From Methylobacter sp. (GTDB lineage: Bacteria > Pseudomonadota > Gammaproteobacteria > Methylococcales > Methylomonadaceae), in the NCBI GenBank assembly GCA_028716975.1, contig JAQUOU010000006.1:1-64000 (forward strand): a DNA stretch of 64,000 bases, written 5' to 3'. Of this stretch, positions 49,324-59,923 are shown piece after piece (positions within the stretch are counted from its first letter, which is position 1; every line of letters starts with the position of its first letter). Under the pieces are notes generated by a model. That model saw only the letters and a list, made by a program, of their open reading frames with translations, was not told the DNA's origin and did not search any database. Position numbers and translations under genes: made by a program.

Positions 49324-49677
49324 ATGGATAAGAAGCAATCTCGTATAAAACGCGCATTAAGATCGCGTAGCAAAATAAAAAAATTAAATACAACTCGTTT
49401 ATCAATTCATAAAACTTCACAGCATATTTATGCTCAGGTTATTAGTGGTGATGGAACAACTACTTTGGTAAGTGCGTCAACTACGCAGGCTGAAATTAAA
49501 TCAGCGTTAAAGAGCACAGGCAATATAATTGCTGCGGCCGAAGTAGGAAAGCATATTGCCCAAAAAGCTATTGCTGCCGGAGTATCAGAAGTTGCTTTTG
49601 ATCGTTCAGGATTTAAATACCATGGTCGCGTTAAAGCATTAGCTGATGCTGCACGTGAAGCCGGTTTGAAATTTTAG
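49324..49677 (+). CDS. rplR: Ribosomal protein L18
   Basis: 5S rRNA-binding partner of L5. 117 aa from ATG49324 ([22 protein letters not shown]); the preceding GTG at 49321 would add one residue, and I prefer the ATG, which matches relatives. Ends [26 protein letters not shown]. Confidence 0.97.
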   Translation: MDKKQSRIKRALRSRSKIKKLNTTRLSIHKTSQHIYAQVISGDGTTTLVSASTTQAEIKSALKSTGNIIAAAEVGKHIAQKAIAAGVSEVAFDRSGFKYHGRVKALADAAREAGLKF

Positions 49678-49686
49678 GAGAATAAA

Positions 49687-50193
49687 ATGGCTACAGCACC
49701 TGTTCAAGGCAGTACTGACGGTTTACAAGAAAAACTGGTTAATGTAAGGCGTGTTGCAAAAGTTGTAAAAGGTGGTAGAGTTTTTGGATTCACAGCATTG
49801 ACAGTAGTCGGTGATGGTGAAGGGCGGGTAGGATATGGAATTAGTAAGGCACGCGAAGTACCTATTGCAATTCAAAAGTCTCTGGAGCAAGCGCGAAAAA
49901 ATATGCGCAAGGTTTCGTTAAAAGGTGACACTCTGCAATATCCTATTATGGCTTCAACCGGAGCTGCAAAAGTATATATGCAACCGGCGTCTGAGGGTAC
50001 CGGCATTATTGCAGGTGGAGCGATGAGGGCCGTATTCGAGGTGGTTGGTGTGCATAACGTATTAGCAAAATGTATTGGAACGAGTAATCCTATCAATGTC
50101 GTAAGAGCGACAATTAATGGTCTTACAGGAATGCATAATGCTAACCAAATAGCCGCAAAACGTGGTTTATCAGTTGAACAGATTATTGGATAG
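49687..50193 (+). CDS. rpsE: Ribosomal protein S5
   Basis: Accuracy-related 30S protein at the mRNA entry. 168 aa with [34 protein letters not shown] (spectinomycin-loop region without obvious change) and [40 protein letters not shown] is 6-7 nt upstream. Confidence 0.98.
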   Translation: MATAPVQGSTDGLQEKLVNVRRVAKVVKGGRVFGFTALTVVGDGEGRVGYGISKAREVPIAIQKSLEQARKNMRKVSLKGDTLQYPIMASTGAAKVYMQPASEGTGIIAGGAMRAVFEVVGVHNVLAKCIGTSNPINVVRATINGLTGMHNANQIAAKRGLSVEQIIG

Positions 50194-50197
50194 TGAA

Positions 50198-50383
50198 ATG
50201 ACTGTTACTAAATTAAGTTTGACGATGACAAAGAGCAAATTTGGACGTTTGCCACGCCATCAAGCGTGTTTAAAAGGCTTGGGTTTACGCAAAATCAACC
50301 AGAAGGTTGAGGTGCTCAATACAGCTGAAAATCGAGGTATGATAAATAAGATATCATACATGCTTAAAGTCGAGGAAGTATAA
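50198..50383 (+). CDS. rpmD: Ribosomal protein L30
   Basis: Small 50S protein, 61 aa: [35 protein letters not shown] start at ATG50198, 4 nt after the rpsE stop; a longer frame from 50162 would lie inside rpsE. The stop overlaps the rplO ATG by one base. Confidence 0.96.
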   Translation: MTVTKLSLTMTKSKFGRLPRHQACLKGLGLRKINQKVEVLNTAENRGMINKISYMLKVEEV

Positions 50384-50817
50384 TGTATCTAAATACCATC
50401 CAGCCAAATGAAGGCTCTCGAAAAAAAGCTAAACGTGTAGGGCGTGGAATAGGATGTACCCTTGGTAAAACCTGTGGCAGAGGCCATAAGGGTCAGAAAG
50501 CACGTAGCGGTGGCTTTCATAAGGTAGGTTTTGAGGGTGGTCAAATGCCTTTACAACGCCGATTACCAAAAATTGGTTTTACTTCACAATCAAGTAAATA
50601 TTCAGCAGAAGTTCGCTTGAACGAACTGAATGGTTTAGTTACAGATGTGATAGATTTAAAAGCATTAATTGATGCCAATATAGTTCCTATTTTCACAAAA
50701 ACAGCAAAGATAATAAAATCGGGTGAATTAACCAAAGTCGTCACCATTAAAGGCATTAAAGTAACTATTGGGGCCAAAAAATCTATTGAAGCGGTTGGCG
50801 GAAAAGTAGAGGCATAA
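50383..50817 (+). CDS. rplO: Ribosomal protein L15
   Basis: Late-assembly 50S protein. 144 aa, with the Gly/Arg-rich N-terminal [25 protein letters not shown] and [17 protein letters not shown]. Directly abuts secY. Confidence 0.97.
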   Translation: MYLNTIQPNEGSRKKAKRVGRGIGCTLGKTCGRGHKGQKARSGGFHKVGFEGGQMPLQRRLPKIGFTSQSSKYSAEVRLNELNGLVTDVIDLKALIDANIVPIFTKTAKIIKSGELTKVVTIKGIKVTIGAKKSIEAVGGKVEA

Positions 50818-52140
50818 GTGAGTACTTCAAGAACTCAGATGGCGGGAAAAGTCGGTGGTTTTTCAGAGCTGAAAGCGAGATTGTTTTTTGTTTTAGGTGC
50901 CTTTTTTGTTTACAGAGTCGGTGCCCATATCCCTGTTCCGGGAATAGATCCTAAGGCGCTTGCGGTTATGTTTGAACAACAAAGCGGTTCTATACTGGAC
51001 ATGTTTAACATGTTTTCCGGTGGGGCATTGATGCGCTTAAGTCTTTTTGCTCTTGGAATAATGCCTTATATTTCGGCATCTATTATTATGCAGTTGATGA
51101 CAGTTGTCATACCGGCAATGGAACAACTCAAAAAGGAAGGAGAATCAGGAAGGCGCAAAATTTCTCAATATACACGTTTTGGTACTGTGATCTTAGCAAC
51201 TTTTCAAGCAATCGGTATCTCACTGGCGCTGCAAAATCAAACAGCGGGTGGACTTTCAGTTGTTTTGAATCCAGGCATCAGCTTTATTCTTATTACAACG
51301 ATTACATTAGTCACGGGTACTGTTTTTTTGATGTGGCTGGGTGAGCAAGTGACGGAACGGGGAATTGGTAATGGCATTTCTCTTATTATTTTTGCCGGTA
51401 TCGTTTCCGGTTTGCCTAAGGCTATTGGTGGAACCTTGGAATTAGCTAGAACAGGTGAAATGAACAGTGCGTTCATTATATTATTGTTCCTTCTGTCTAT
51501 TTCGGTTACTGCCCTGGTAGTTTTTGTTGAGAGAGGACAGAGAAGGATTCTTATCAATTATCCAAAAAGGCAGCAAGGACGTAAAATGTATGCTGGGCAG
51601 AGTAGCTTCCTACCATTGAAACTTAACATGGCTGGAGTAATCCCGCCTATTTTTGCTTCAAGTATCATCCTGTTCCCGGCTACAATTGCAGGGTGGTTTG
51701 GCAATACCGACGGGTTTTCCTGGCTTCGAGATGTGGCCACTATGTTATCACCTGGTCAACCTGTCTACGTAATGTTTTATGCAACAGCGATAATCTTTTT
51801 TTGTTTCTTTTATACTGCTTTAGTATTTAATTCAAAAGAAACCGCTGAAAATCTAAAAAAATCCGGGGCTTTTTTACCTGGGATTAGGCCTGGTATTCAA
51901 ACAAGTTCATATATAGATAAGGTAATGACCCGATTAACATTAATTGGGGCTTTCTATATTACCCTTGTTTGTTTGTTGCCGGAGTTTTTGATTGTATATT
52001 GGAATGTTCCATTTTATTTTGGCGGAACTTCCTTATTGATTATTGTGGTAGTCGTAATGGATTTCATTTCGCAAATGCAAACTCATGTTATGTCTCAGCA
52101 GTATGAGGGCTTAATGAAAAAAGCCAACCTTAAAAAATAA
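50818..52140 (+). CDS. secY: Preprotein translocase channel SecY
   Basis: Protein-conducting channel of the inner membrane. 440 aa, ten hydrophobic helices; the plug region follows helix 1 ([18 protein letters not shown]). [13 protein letters not shown]-type helix 2 is present as [16 protein letters not shown], and the ribosome/SecA-binding loops include [19 protein letters not shown] and [23 protein letters not shown]. It starts with GTG immediately after the rplO stop (0 nt), so translation is coupled. Confidence 0.97.
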   Translation: MSTSRTQMAGKVGGFSELKARLFFVLGAFFVYRVGAHIPVPGIDPKALAVMFEQQSGSILDMFNMFSGGALMRLSLFALGIMPYISASIIMQLMTVVIPAMEQLKKEGESGRRKISQYTRFGTVILATFQAIGISLALQNQTAGGLSVVLNPGISFILITTITLVTGTVFLMWLGEQVTERGIGNGISLIIFAGIVSGLPKAIGGTLELARTGEMNSAFIILLFLLSISVTALVVFVERGQRRILINYPKRQQGRKMYAGQSSFLPLKLNMAGVIPPIFASSIILFPATIAGWFGNTDGFSWLRDVATMLSPGQPVYVMFYATAIIFFCFFYTALVFNSKETAENLKKSGAFLPGIRPGIQTSSYIDKVMTRLTLIGAFYITLVCLLPEFLIVYWNVPFYFGGTSLLIIVVVVMDFISQMQTHVMSQQYEGLMKKANLKK

Positions 52141-52171
52141 TTTATCATGCAAGAACACAAAGGAGTTAGCT

Positions 52172-52285
52172 GTGAAAGTTCGTGCTTCTGTTAAAAGAAT
52201 TTGTAGAAATTGCAAAGTTGTAAAAAGAAATGGTGTTGTTAGAGTTATCTGCTTAGACGGAAGACATAAACAGCGACAAGGCTAA
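52172..52285 (+). CDS. rpmJ: Ribosomal protein L36, zinc type
   Basis: 37-aa protein, [20 protein letters not shown] then [13 protein letters not shown]. The three Cys (CRNC and the later C) and the His form the zinc ribbon of the C+ form. GTG52172 is preceded by AGGAG 6-7 nt upstream. It closes the spc group after secY. Confidence 0.97.
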   Translation: MKVRASVKRICRNCKVVKRNGVVRVICLDGRHKQRQG

Positions 52286-52291
52286 AATTTA

Positions 52292-52320
52292 TTGCGTCAA
52301 AATTACTACAATGCTATAAT
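52292..52320 (+). promoter_or_regulatory. Promoter of the alpha operon
   Basis: TTGCGT (52292-52297), 17-bp spacer, perfect TATAAT (52315-52320) with the extended TG two bases before. It lies 41 nt upstream of rpsM, so the rpsM-rpoA group can be transcribed separately from spc. Confidence 0.75.
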
Positions 52321-52361
52321 TCGACTCTTAACTTTAGAATGCTACTCAGGGGAGTATCTAG

Positions 52362-52718
52362 ATGGCACGCATTGCCGGGATAAATATACCAGATCATAAG
52401 CATGCAGTGATAGCTTTAACTGCAATTTATGGTATTGGTCGTCAAACTGCAAGTGAAATTTGCGGTGAGGTAGGGATAACACCTTCCGTAAAAATAAAAG
52501 AACTGACTGAAGAGCAATTAGAGGCTATTCGTAATGTAGTTTCAAAGATGACAGTGGAAGGTGATCTGCGTCGTGAAGTTTCTATGAATATCAAACGTTT
52601 GATGGATCTAGGTTGCTATCGAGGTATAAGGCATCGCAGAGGTTTGCCTTTAAGAGGACAGAGAACCAGAACAAATGCTCGTACTCGAAAGGGTCCACGT
52701 AAACCTATAAGAAAATAA
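52362..52718 (+). CDS. rpsM: Ribosomal protein S13
   Basis: 30S head protein contacting P-site tRNA and the 50S subunit. 118 aa, [33 protein letters not shown] and the C-terminal basic [32 protein letters not shown] before the start. Confidence 0.98.
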   Translation: MARIAGINIPDHKHAVIALTAIYGIGRQTASEICGEVGITPSVKIKELTEEQLEAIRNVVSKMTVEGDLRREVSMNIKRLMDLGCYRGIRHRRGLPLRGQRTRTNARTRKGPRKPIRK

Positions 52719-52743
52719 GATATTCCTTTATGAGGTCGAAGTA

Positions 52744-53130
52744 ATGGCTAGCTCAAACCGCTCTAGAAAACGTATAAAAAAAGAAGTAGCTGATGGTATC
52801 GTGCATGTGCACGCTTCTTTCAATAACACAATCATAACTATTACAGACAGAAAAGGCAACGCACTATCTTGGGCAACATCAGGTGGTTCAGGTTTTCGTG
52901 GATCAAGGAAGAGCACTCCATTTGCTGCACAGGTTGCGGCTGAAAAAGCCGGTACAGTTGCTCAGGAATTTGGTATGAAAAATCTTGATGTTATGATTAA
53001 AGGCCCAGGTCCAGGGCGCGAATCAGCAGTGCGCTCTCTAAATAACCTAGGGTTTAAAATTAATAATATTGTTGATGTGACGCCAATTCCACATAATGGT
53101 TGCCGTCCGCCTAAGAAACGCCGCGTGTAA
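52744..53130 (+). CDS. rpsK: Ribosomal protein S11
   Basis: 30S platform protein. 128 aa with [46 protein letters not shown] and the C-terminal [19 protein letters not shown]. Confidence 0.98.
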   Translation: MASSNRSRKRIKKEVADGIVHVHASFNNTIITITDRKGNALSWATSGGSGFRGSRKSTPFAAQVAAEKAGTVAQEFGMKNLDVMIKGPGPGRESAVRSLNNLGFKINNIVDVTPIPHNGCRPPKKRRV

Positions 53131-53149
53131 GAATCTGGAGTAGTTTATT

Positions 53150-53770
53150 ATGGCAAGATATCTTGGACCTACCTGTAAATTGAGTCGAAGAGAAGGTACG
53201 GATCTGTTTTTGAAAAGCAGAGGAAAGTCCTTGGAAAATAAGTGTAAGTTGGATCAGAGACCTGGACAGCATGGTACTAAAAGGACTAGAAATTCTGATT
53301 ATGCCCTGCAGTTAAGAGCGAAACAACGCTTGCGCAGAATTTATGGTATTTTAGAAAAACAATTTAGAAATTACTATAAATCTGCAGACATGAAAAAAGG
53401 AGCAACAGGTGAAAATCTGCTGAATCTTCTAGAGTCAAGATTAGATAACGTTGTGTATCGTATGGGTTTTGCTTCTACCAGAGCTGAGGCTCGTCAGTTA
53501 GTTTGTCATAAATCTATCCAGGTAAATGGAGCATTGATTAATATTCCTTCCTATCAAGTGGCTCCAGGTGACGTGCTGACTATTAGAGAAAAAGCAAAAA
53601 AACAACAAAGAATTGTTGATGCTTTAACTGTAACAGAACAATATGGTTTTCCTGCCTGGGTTGAGGTTAATTCGAAAGCCATGTCTGGTACCTTTAGCTC
53701 ATTACCTGATCGCGCTGATTTGGGAAGTGATATTAATGAGCAGCTGGTTGTGGAACTTTACTCTAAATAA
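53150..53770 (+). CDS. rpsD: Ribosomal protein S4
   Basis: Primary 16S binder, the usual repressor of alpha-operon translation. 206 aa, with [22 protein letters not shown], the S4 RNA-binding domain [31 protein letters not shown], and no zinc Cys cluster at the N-terminus. Confidence 0.98.
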   Translation: MARYLGPTCKLSRREGTDLFLKSRGKSLENKCKLDQRPGQHGTKRTRNSDYALQLRAKQRLRRIYGILEKQFRNYYKSADMKKGATGENLLNLLESRLDNVVYRMGFASTRAEARQLVCHKSIQVNGALINIPSYQVAPGDVLTIREKAKKQQRIVDALTVTEQYGFPAWVEVNSKAMSGTFSSLPDRADLGSDINEQLVVELYSK

Positions 53771-53791
53771 TTGCAGTTCTGAGGAATATAA

Positions 53792-54802
53792 ATGCAGAAT
53801 TCTATTTCTGGCCTATTAAAGCCTAGATTAGTTGAGGTTGTAAGCAAAACTCCCAATCACTCCAGGATCGTTATCGAGCCATTGGAACGCGGTTTTGGGC
53901 ACTCTCTCGGCAATGCATTGAGGCGGGTATTATTATCTACAATTCCTGGTTGTGCTGTCACAGATGTGGAGATTGAAGGTGTCCTTCATGAATACACCAC
54001 TATAGAAGGTGTTCAAGAAGATGTCATTGATATTTTATTGAATTTTAAAAAACTGGCAGTAATTCTTCATTCAAGAGATGAGGTTGAACTGACACTCACA
54101 AAAAATGGTGCTGGCTGTGTTACTGCGGCTGATATAACTGTGCCTCATGATGTTGAAATTATTAATCCTGATTTGGTCATCGCCAATTTAACGCAGGCTG
54201 GCGTTTTGAACATGAAGATTAGAGTGCGTCGTGGAAGAGGTTACGAGCCTGTAAGTGCTCGTAAATTAAGCTCTGAACACAATCCCATGATAGGCGCGCT
54301 TCAATTAGACGCATCATATAGTCCAATTGTTAAGGTAGCCTATCAGGTTGAGAGCACGCGTGTTGAACAGCGAACTAACTTAGACAAGCTTATAATCGAA
54401 CTGGAGACAAACGGGACTGTCGATCCAGAAGAGACTATAAAACTCGCAGCAACCATTCTTCATGATCAACTATCTGTTTTTGTTGATTTTGAAAAAGTAA
54501 ACGATGAGCTAGCGGAGGAAGAAATAGAAGTTGAAGAGGTTTTCGAGCCAGTTCTTCTAAGGCCCGTCGATGATCTTGAATTGACAGTACGATCTGCTAA
54601 TTGTTTAAAAGCAGAAAATATTTTTTATATTGGTGACTTAATTCAGCGCACTGAAGTTGAATTACTCAAAACTCCCAATCTTGGTAAAAAATCTTTAACT
54701 GAAATAAAAGACATTCTTGCTTTAAAAGGTTTATCACTAGGCATGCGATTGGAAAATTGGCCCCCGGAAAACCTCGCAGATCAAACTCACTCAGCAAATT
54801 AA
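53792..54802 (+). CDS. rpoA: RNA polymerase alpha subunit
   Basis: Assembly platform of RNA polymerase and target of upstream activators. 336 aa: N-terminal domain with [22 protein letters not shown], linker around 235-245, and alpha-CTD with [66 protein letters not shown]. The expected UP-element-binding Arg is present in VRSANCLK. 21 nt after rpsD. Confidence 0.98.
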   Translation: MQNSISGLLKPRLVEVVSKTPNHSRIVIEPLERGFGHSLGNALRRVLLSTIPGCAVTDVEIEGVLHEYTTIEGVQEDVIDILLNFKKLAVILHSRDEVELTLTKNGAGCVTAADITVPHDVEIINPDLVIANLTQAGVLNMKIRVRRGRGYEPVSARKLSSEHNPMIGALQLDASYSPIVKVAYQVESTRVEQRTNLDKLIIELETNGTVDPEETIKLAATILHDQLSVFVDFEKVNDELAEEEIEVEEVFEPVLLRPVDDLELTVRSANCLKAENIFYIGDLIQRTEVELLKTPNLGKKSLTEIKDILALKGLSLGMRLENWPPENLADQTHSAN

Positions 54803-54819
54803 CATTAGGTCTTCATACA

Positions 54820-55197
54820 ATGAGACATCGAAAATCAGGTAGAAAATTCAATATAAATAGCAGTCATCGTAAGGCGCTATTTAGTAATATGGTTAACTCA
54901 TTATTCAAACATGAATTAATCAAAACCACTTTACCAAAAGCTAAGGAATTAAGAGGTTTTGCTGAGCCTTTAATTACCTTATCTAAAGAGGATAATGTAG
55001 CTAAAAGACGTCTTGCTTTCTCTAGATTACGAGACCGGGAAGTTGTAACAAAGCTCTTTAATGAGTTGGGTCCGCGCTACAAAAATAGAGCCGGTGGTTA
55101 TTTGCGCATTATGAAGTGCGGGTTTAGAGCGGGTGATGATGCGGCAATGGCTTATGTCGAATTGGTTGATAGACCTGAAATAAGCACTATTGAGTAA
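54820..55197 (+). CDS. rplQ: Ribosomal protein L17
   Basis: 50S protein, 125 aa: [45 protein letters not shown]. Start ATG54820 is preferred over an in-frame ATG inside rpoA, because relatives begin MRHRK. Last gene of the ribosomal block. Confidence 0.97.
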   Translation: MRHRKSGRKFNINSSHRKALFSNMVNSLFKHELIKTTLPKAKELRGFAEPLITLSKEDNVAKRRLAFSRLRDREVVTKLFNELGPRYKNRAGGYLRIMKCGFRAGDDAAMAYVELVDRPEISTIE

Positions 55198-55215
55198 TAT
55201 ACAATACCGTATTTA

Positions 55216-55254
55216 TATTTAAGAGTGACAGTTTATTGCTATCACTCTTAAATA
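55216..55254 (+). terminator. Hairpin ending the alpha operon
   Basis: TATTTAAGAGTGA (55216-55228) pairs perfectly with TCACTCTTAAATA (55242-55254). No long T-run follows, so termination may need help, but position 19 nt after rplQ supports it. Confidence 0.65.
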
Positions 55255-55612
55255 CATTCTCATTAACATGATTAGCTCTTGACTTAGAACAATGAGTATA
55301 AGCATAACCAAATTTATCATTTTCAATACACTCCTCTCTTAAAGTCGTCTTTTAAAGCTGCTTCAGAAATAATAAAGCAGAATAGAGGGATGAATGATCC
55401 TAAAGAATTACTTCTAATTAGACATACGCCAATATCATTGGCAGGCAGCGGTATCTCTTAATCAAGTTTAATCCCTCCCTTTTACAAGATAAGAATGTTA
55501 ATAATGTTTTATCAGGGACAAATAGTTTTTAAAGAAAAGCTCCAACATCATCCGTATGTAGGCATATAGAAATCCAAAATAATGAGTTGAGTGTTTATTA
55601 AAATCTGAGGTT
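55255..55612. other. Intergenic stretch before nadC
   Basis: About 360 bp, AT-rich. I see no family-like frame, tRNA or repeat. It must contain the nadC promoter; no hexamer pair is convincing. Confidence 0.4.
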
Positions 55613-56443
55613 ATGTCGGGTCTGTTAAAAATTACAGAAATAAAATCTTTCCTTGATGAAGATGTCGGTTCCGGGGACATAACGGCAACTATTATTCCTG
55701 AAACTATGAGGGCAGAAGCTGAAGTTATTACCCGGGAATCTATGGTGTTATGCGGTCAAGCGTGGTTTGACGCTATATTTAAGTATCTGGATGATAACGT
55801 TACCATTAGCTGGTTAGCAGGTGAAGGTGAAATAGTTAGTAAGGATTCGATACTTTGTAAACTTGAAGGCCCCGCTAGAGTTCTATTAACCGGAGAACGT
55901 ACAGCTCTTAATTTGTTACAAACATTATCCTCTACGGCAACCATTGCCAGACAATATGCTGATGCTGTTGCAGGCACCGGTTGTAAAGTGTTGGATACTC
56001 GTAAAACAATTCCTGGATTGAGAAATGCTCAAAAATATGCTGTAGCATGTGGGGGTGGTTATAATCACAGAATAGGTTTGTATGATGGGATTTTAATCAA
56101 GGAAAATCATATTATGGCAGCCGGTTCTATACAAAAGGCAATAGATTCAGCGCGTGAAAAAACACTACTCCCTGTCGAAGTTGAAGTCGAAAATATGAAG
56201 GAATTGGCAGAGGCTATCCTCACAAAGCCTGACCGGATTATGCTTGATAATTTTAGCATCGAGAATATACGCGCTGCAGTAAAATTGAACGGAGGCGCTA
56301 TCGAGCTTGAAGCTTCCGGCAATATTACCCTTGATAATATACGGGCAATTGCTGAAACCGGCGTTGATTATATTTCCATCGGTGCATTAACCAAGCATAT
56401 CAAAGCCATAGATATGTCAATGCGCATTAATCTGGTTAAATAA
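55613..56443 (+). CDS. nadC: Quinolinate phosphoribosyltransferase
   Basis: Makes nicotinate mononucleotide from quinolinate and PRPP in de novo NAD synthesis. 276 aa. Seen: EDVGSGDITATIIP, GERTALNLLQTLSSTAT, the substrate-binding LDTRKTIPGLRNAQKYAVACGGGYNHRIGLYDGILIKENHI, and the barrel strands VEVEVENMKE, IMLDNF, IELEASGNI and YISIGALTK. GAGG precedes ATG55613. The next gene follows with no gap. Confidence 0.96.
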   Translation: MSGLLKITEIKSFLDEDVGSGDITATIIPETMRAEAEVITRESMVLCGQAWFDAIFKYLDDNVTISWLAGEGEIVSKDSILCKLEGPARVLLTGERTALNLLQTLSSTATIARQYADAVAGTGCKVLDTRKTIPGLRNAQKYAVACGGGYNHRIGLYDGILIKENHIMAAGSIQKAIDSAREKTLLPVEVEVENMKELAEAILTKPDRIMLDNFSIENIRAAVKLNGGAIELEASGNITLDNIRAIAETGVDYISIGALTKHIKAIDMSMRINLVK

Positions 56444-56938
56444 ATGATCGAAAATCTGGAGACATTATTCAAGCAGATTAGTTGCGGGGTTTATGTGATA
56501 GGGGTAAGTGATGGAATACATCAAAATGCTTTTACTGCGGCCTGGGTAATGCAAGTATCTTTTAAGCCGCCGCTGCTGGCGTTCAGTATTAATCCAGGGC
56601 ATTACTCTTATAATTTGTTGCAGGCAGGGGGTATTTGTAGTGTCAATGTGTTAAGCCAGGAGCAGTTTCGAATAGCCGAGCATTTTGGCTGCTCAGGCAT
56701 TAACCATAAGATGGCTGGTTTTCAATGGCAGGAAGACAAAACCGGGGCGCCGATTTTAACCAAAAGTCTGGCTTATTTTGATTGTCAGGTCAGCCATTAT
56801 ACTGATGCGGGAGATCATAGGATCGCAGTCTGCAAAGTACTGGCTGCGGGAAAGCTTAATGAAGGACGGCCATTATTGTATGGTCAGACGGGCGATATGG
56901 ATCGTAGCAGTAAAATTTATAAGGATAATTTGCTTTAA
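56444..56938 (+). CDS. Flavin reductase-like FMN-binding protein
   Basis: A 164-aa protein of the flavin-reductase/FMN-binding split-barrel family. FKQISCGVYVIGVSDGIHQNAFTAAWVMQVSFKPPLLAFSINPGHYSYNLL is the flavin-binding half, and SVNVLSQEQFRIAEHFG with a C-terminal LLYGQTGDMDRS follows. Such proteins reduce free flavin with NAD(P)H or bind FMN as partners of oxygenases. The ATG directly follows the nadC stop, so the two are co-transcribed; the link to NAD biosynthesis may be only expression-level. Confidence 0.8.
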   Translation: MIENLETLFKQISCGVYVIGVSDGIHQNAFTAAWVMQVSFKPPLLAFSINPGHYSYNLLQAGGICSVNVLSQEQFRIAEHFGCSGINHKMAGFQWQEDKTGAPILTKSLAYFDCQVSHYTDAGDHRIAVCKVLAAGKLNEGRPLLYGQTGDMDRSSKIYKDNLL

Positions 56939-56984
56939 AATGAAAATAAATCAAAGGATATATAGTTTTTAATCGCTTGGTAAA

Positions 56985-57572
56985 TTACCCGCCAAATAGC
57001 TGATGATCAATTAAATCGCATAAGCAATGGGTAATTAGCACATGCACTTCCTGAATTCGTGCGCTTGAGTTTGACGGCACTCGAATCTCCAAATCTTTTT
57101 CATTAAGTAACGGGGCAATCATGCCTCCGTCTTTACCTGTTAAAGCTATGATGGATAATCCTTTATCGTGAGCTGAAGTGACGGCTTTAGTGATATTGGC
57201 TGAATGACTGCCATCGGTATATGCCACCAATATATCGCCGTTTTGACCTAAGGCTCTGAGTTGTTTAGAGAAAATATCATCAAAGTTGTAATCATTAGCT
57301 ATTGCTGTAATAGTCGCGGTATCTGTAGTTAATGCAAAAGCAGGCAATGAGGGTCGTTCGCGTTCAAATTGGTTTAACAGGGAGGATGATAATAATTGGG
57401 CGCTTGTAGCTGAACGGCCATTGCCGCAAGATAATATTTTTTTATCATTAAGTAGAGTCGCGACCAATCGCTGGGAAGCCACTTCTATGAGTTCGGAAAG
57501 GTTGGTCATTGCATCCTGTTGAGTTTGGATGCTGTCAGAGAAATGATTGATTATTCTGTCTTGTAGGCTCAT
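56985..57572 (-). CDS. diaA: DiaA, DnaA-binding SIS-domain protein
   Basis: Tetrameric SIS-domain protein that binds DnaA and promotes timely initiation in E. coli; the family is related to phosphoheptose isomerases. 195 aa with LLNDKKILSCGNGRSATSAQLLSSSLLNQFERERPSLPAFAL, the GDILVAYTDGSHSANI sugar-phosphate loop and a C-terminal EVHVLITHCLCDLIDH. Neighbours yraN, lpoA and rsmI favour DiaA over a GmhA assignment. 12 nt after yraN on the minus strand. Confidence 0.88.
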   Translation of the reverse strand: MSLQDRIINHFSDSIQTQQDAMTNLSELIEVASQRLVATLLNDKKILSCGNGRSATSAQLLSSSLLNQFERERPSLPAFALTTDTATITAIANDYNFDDIFSKQLRALGQNGDILVAYTDGSHSANITKAVTSAHDKGLSIIALTGKDGGMIAPLLNEKDLEIRVPSNSSARIQEVHVLITHCLCDLIDHQLFGG

Positions 57573-57584
57573 GACGAGTAAGTT

Positions 57585-57959
57585 CTAGGTTTGAAACGCA
57601 TTTTGTATCCAGTCAATATTGCCATTGCCGGAGATGGCAACAACATCAAAGCGAATAGGATTGTCCATTTTTTCAGCGGATAAATAAATATGTGTAGCGG
57701 CTATTATACGAGATTGTTTCGTATGGGTAATGCTCTCCAGGGCGCTGCCATATTTATTTGTTTTACGGAACCTGACTTCTATAATAACCAGCGTTTTATT
57801 ATCAGTCATAATCAAATCGAGCTCGCCCTGTTTACAGCGGAAATTCCGGCAAACCGGCTTAAGCCCCTTGCTGATAAGAAATATTTGGGCTTGCTGTTCA
57901 GCACTTTCACCCCGAAGCAGGTGAGCCGCTTTTGTTTTAAGCTTAGTCAGAAACATCAT
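57585..57959 (-). CDS. yraN: UPF0102 (YraN-like) nuclease-fold protein
   Basis: 124 aa. The core motif AAHLLRGESAEQQAQIFLISKGLKPVCRNFRCKQGELDLIMTDNKTLVIIEVRFRK matches the YraN family, a restriction-endonuclease-like fold (GE-LDLI, then V-IIEV-R). The expected acidic residues are present. Exact function is not established; a role in DNA processing has been proposed from the fold. It overlaps the lpoA end by 17 nt. Confidence 0.9.
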   Translation of the reverse strand: MMFLTKLKTKAAHLLRGESAEQQAQIFLISKGLKPVCRNFRCKQGELDLIMTDNKTLVIIEVRFRKTNKYGSALESITHTKQSRIIAATHIYLSAEKMDNPIRFDVVAISGNGNIDWIQNAFQT

Positions 57960-59910
57960 TATTAATTATCAGGTCTTGTGGTTTGGGCTCTTCATCCCTG
58001 CTGGTTTCCTTCTTAACGGGTGAAGAGCCAGCGTTATCTGGATTTTCCTCCGGCTTATTGATAGTGCTTACAACCTCAGGCACTCCTGCTGTAAATGTGG
58101 CGCAAATCAGTTTGCGTTTAATGCGATTGTCTTCGGTTAGAGATAGACTGCCCGTGGCGCCTGGATATGAATTAGTATTCAGCTCGGATAATCGTGAAGC
58201 CAGGTTATAGGCATCTATACCCATTGCAATCAGCCGTAAGTATGAGCTGGGGAATTGTTGCCAGATGTCTCGGAGAGCGTCCAGGCTGAGGTTTCCTTGA
58301 TATGCCTTGCTGAAGAGCCAAGGCATATCACAAAAAGTTATTTTGTTAAGGTCGGAATCCAGTTGTGGATTGGGCTGGCCGGTATATATATTAGGCATCG
58401 CATAAACAGGTAGATTGCCGGCTTGAGAATACTCTAGCTGGGGGTTGATAAAGCGTGCCTCAGGGCTATAAGCGCTTAACAATATGGCCTCGGCATCCTG
58501 CCTTCTGCGGGGAGTGTATTTTAGCGAAGGTATCAGCTCAAGAATTTTATTGTAGCGGTTTTCGCTTTCATCCAGGTTGAGCAGCTTTTTAATGGGGGGA
58601 GAAAAATCATTTCCTTTTGGATTATACGTTTGCATTTCGAGAATGGTGCCATCGATTTGTTGCCAGCTCTCAGTAAGGTAATGGGCAATGCGTTTACCTT
58701 GGGCGTTTTCAGGGACTAACACTAGTGCTCTCTGATATCCATCCAGCCACGCTTTATTGGTAATTTCTTCAACATCATCGATCGGGCTAAGGGCAAATTG
58801 ATAGAGATTATCTTTTTGCAATCCTTGTATATGATTTAATGCAAGGACGGGTATATTAAAGGCAACCGAGTCGGCAAGACTTTGGATATTTTCTTTGCTG
58901 AGCGGGCCGATAATCAGCTGAGCGCCTCCTGCGACAGCTTGGTTAAATAAGGCAGGCAGCGCTTGTTCGCTGTTATAAAAGCGGATGGCAGGTTTAGGTG
59001 AGCCGCTAGGTGAATGATCATAAGCTGCCATAAATCCTGCCCGTATAGCTTTCCCTGCCTGGATAAAGGGGCCGGATTCGGGCAAAAAAATCGCGATTGA
59101 ATTGGGTTGCAGGGGAACATTTTCCGGCCTTTCCTGAATGTTTTCCAAAAAGGAGGAATTAGCCGGATGTCCGGGATGAGCTTCATGCCATTGGATTAGT
59201 TGATCGTTAAAGTCGGGCTGGCCTTTTAATTTAAATATTCTGGCTAAAGAAATCCATCCCTCTAAAACATCGATTGGAAAAAGTTGATTCTCTTGCAGGG
59301 ATGAATCGGGCAATAGACTTAATGTCTCTAAAATTGCCGCTTGATTTTTCTGGAGTTGTTCAGGTGATAGCAGCAATGAGTTTAGCTCAATTCTGGCTTT
59401 GGCGCTGTTTAACAGGTTTCCTGTTAGTGAGTAAGCAAATGCCTTCGATTGAAAGTATTTAACTTTGTTATCGTGGTTTAATTGTTGCGGCTGAATTAAC
59501 GTCAGCTTGTCAATAGCCTGTTCAGCATCGCCGGAACTGAGCATAATTTGGGCAGAAAGTAAATTCAGCTGATCTCGCTGCTGCGAGGACAGGGAAAGTG
59601 GATCTATCGTATCAGCCGTGCTTTTTGCGGCATCGCCATCTCCAGCCTGAATTAAAGCCTCAATAATCTGTAAGCGGTGCTTAATTTGTTCGGGAGAAAG
59701 AGTAAGCGGAAGTTGCTGGTATAATTTAGCGGTCTGCTCAGGCTGATTATTTTGAATAGGTGTCACTTTTAAGAGAGTATTGTTTTGAGAAGGAATACTT
59801 TTGACAGGTACAGGAGCGCATCCGGGGAAAAATACTAGAGTAAGATACAAGAAATACAATATAAGCTGTTTACAGCTTTGATAGTATCCAATGTTTAAAA
59901 GGTTATCCAT
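57943..59910 (-). CDS. lpoA: LpoA, outer-membrane lipoprotein activator of PBP1A
   Basis: Lipoprotein of the LppC/LpoA family, 655 aa. The N-terminal signal QLILYFLYLTLVFFPGC gives a lipid-modified Cys near residue 31. Then a helical TPR-like half, and a C-terminal periplasmic-binding-protein-like half beginning NSIAIFLPESGPFIQAGKAIRAGFMAAYD with a GAQLIIGPLSKENIQSL segment. I place the start at 59910, because the longer frame (to 60006) adds 32 residues before the signal peptide and would overlap rsmI. It starts only 13 nt from the divergent rsmI ATG. Confidence 0.85.
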   Translation of the reverse strand: MDNLLNIGYYQSCKQLILYFLYLTLVFFPGCAPVPVKSIPSQNNTLLKVTPIQNNQPEQTAKLYQQLPLTLSPEQIKHRLQIIEALIQAGDGDAAKSTADTIDPLSLSSQQRDQLNLLSAQIMLSSGDAEQAIDKLTLIQPQQLNHDNKVKYFQSKAFAYSLTGNLLNSAKARIELNSLLLSPEQLQKNQAAILETLSLLPDSSLQENQLFPIDVLEGWISLARIFKLKGQPDFNDQLIQWHEAHPGHPANSSFLENIQERPENVPLQPNSIAIFLPESGPFIQAGKAIRAGFMAAYDHSPSGSPKPAIRFYNSEQALPALFNQAVAGGAQLIIGPLSKENIQSLADSVAFNIPVLALNHIQGLQKDNLYQFALSPIDDVEEITNKAWLDGYQRALVLVPENAQGKRIAHYLTESWQQIDGTILEMQTYNPKGNDFSPPIKKLLNLDESENRYNKILELIPSLKYTPRRRQDAEAILLSAYSPEARFINPQLEYSQAGNLPVYAMPNIYTGQPNPQLDSDLNKITFCDMPWLFSKAYQGNLSLDALRDIWQQFPSSYLRLIAMGIDAYNLASRLSELNTNSYPGATGSLSLTEDNRIKRKLICATFTAGVPEVVSTINKPEENPDNAGSSPVKKETSRDEEPKPQDLIINNDVSD

Positions 59911-59923
59911 ACGAGAATATCGA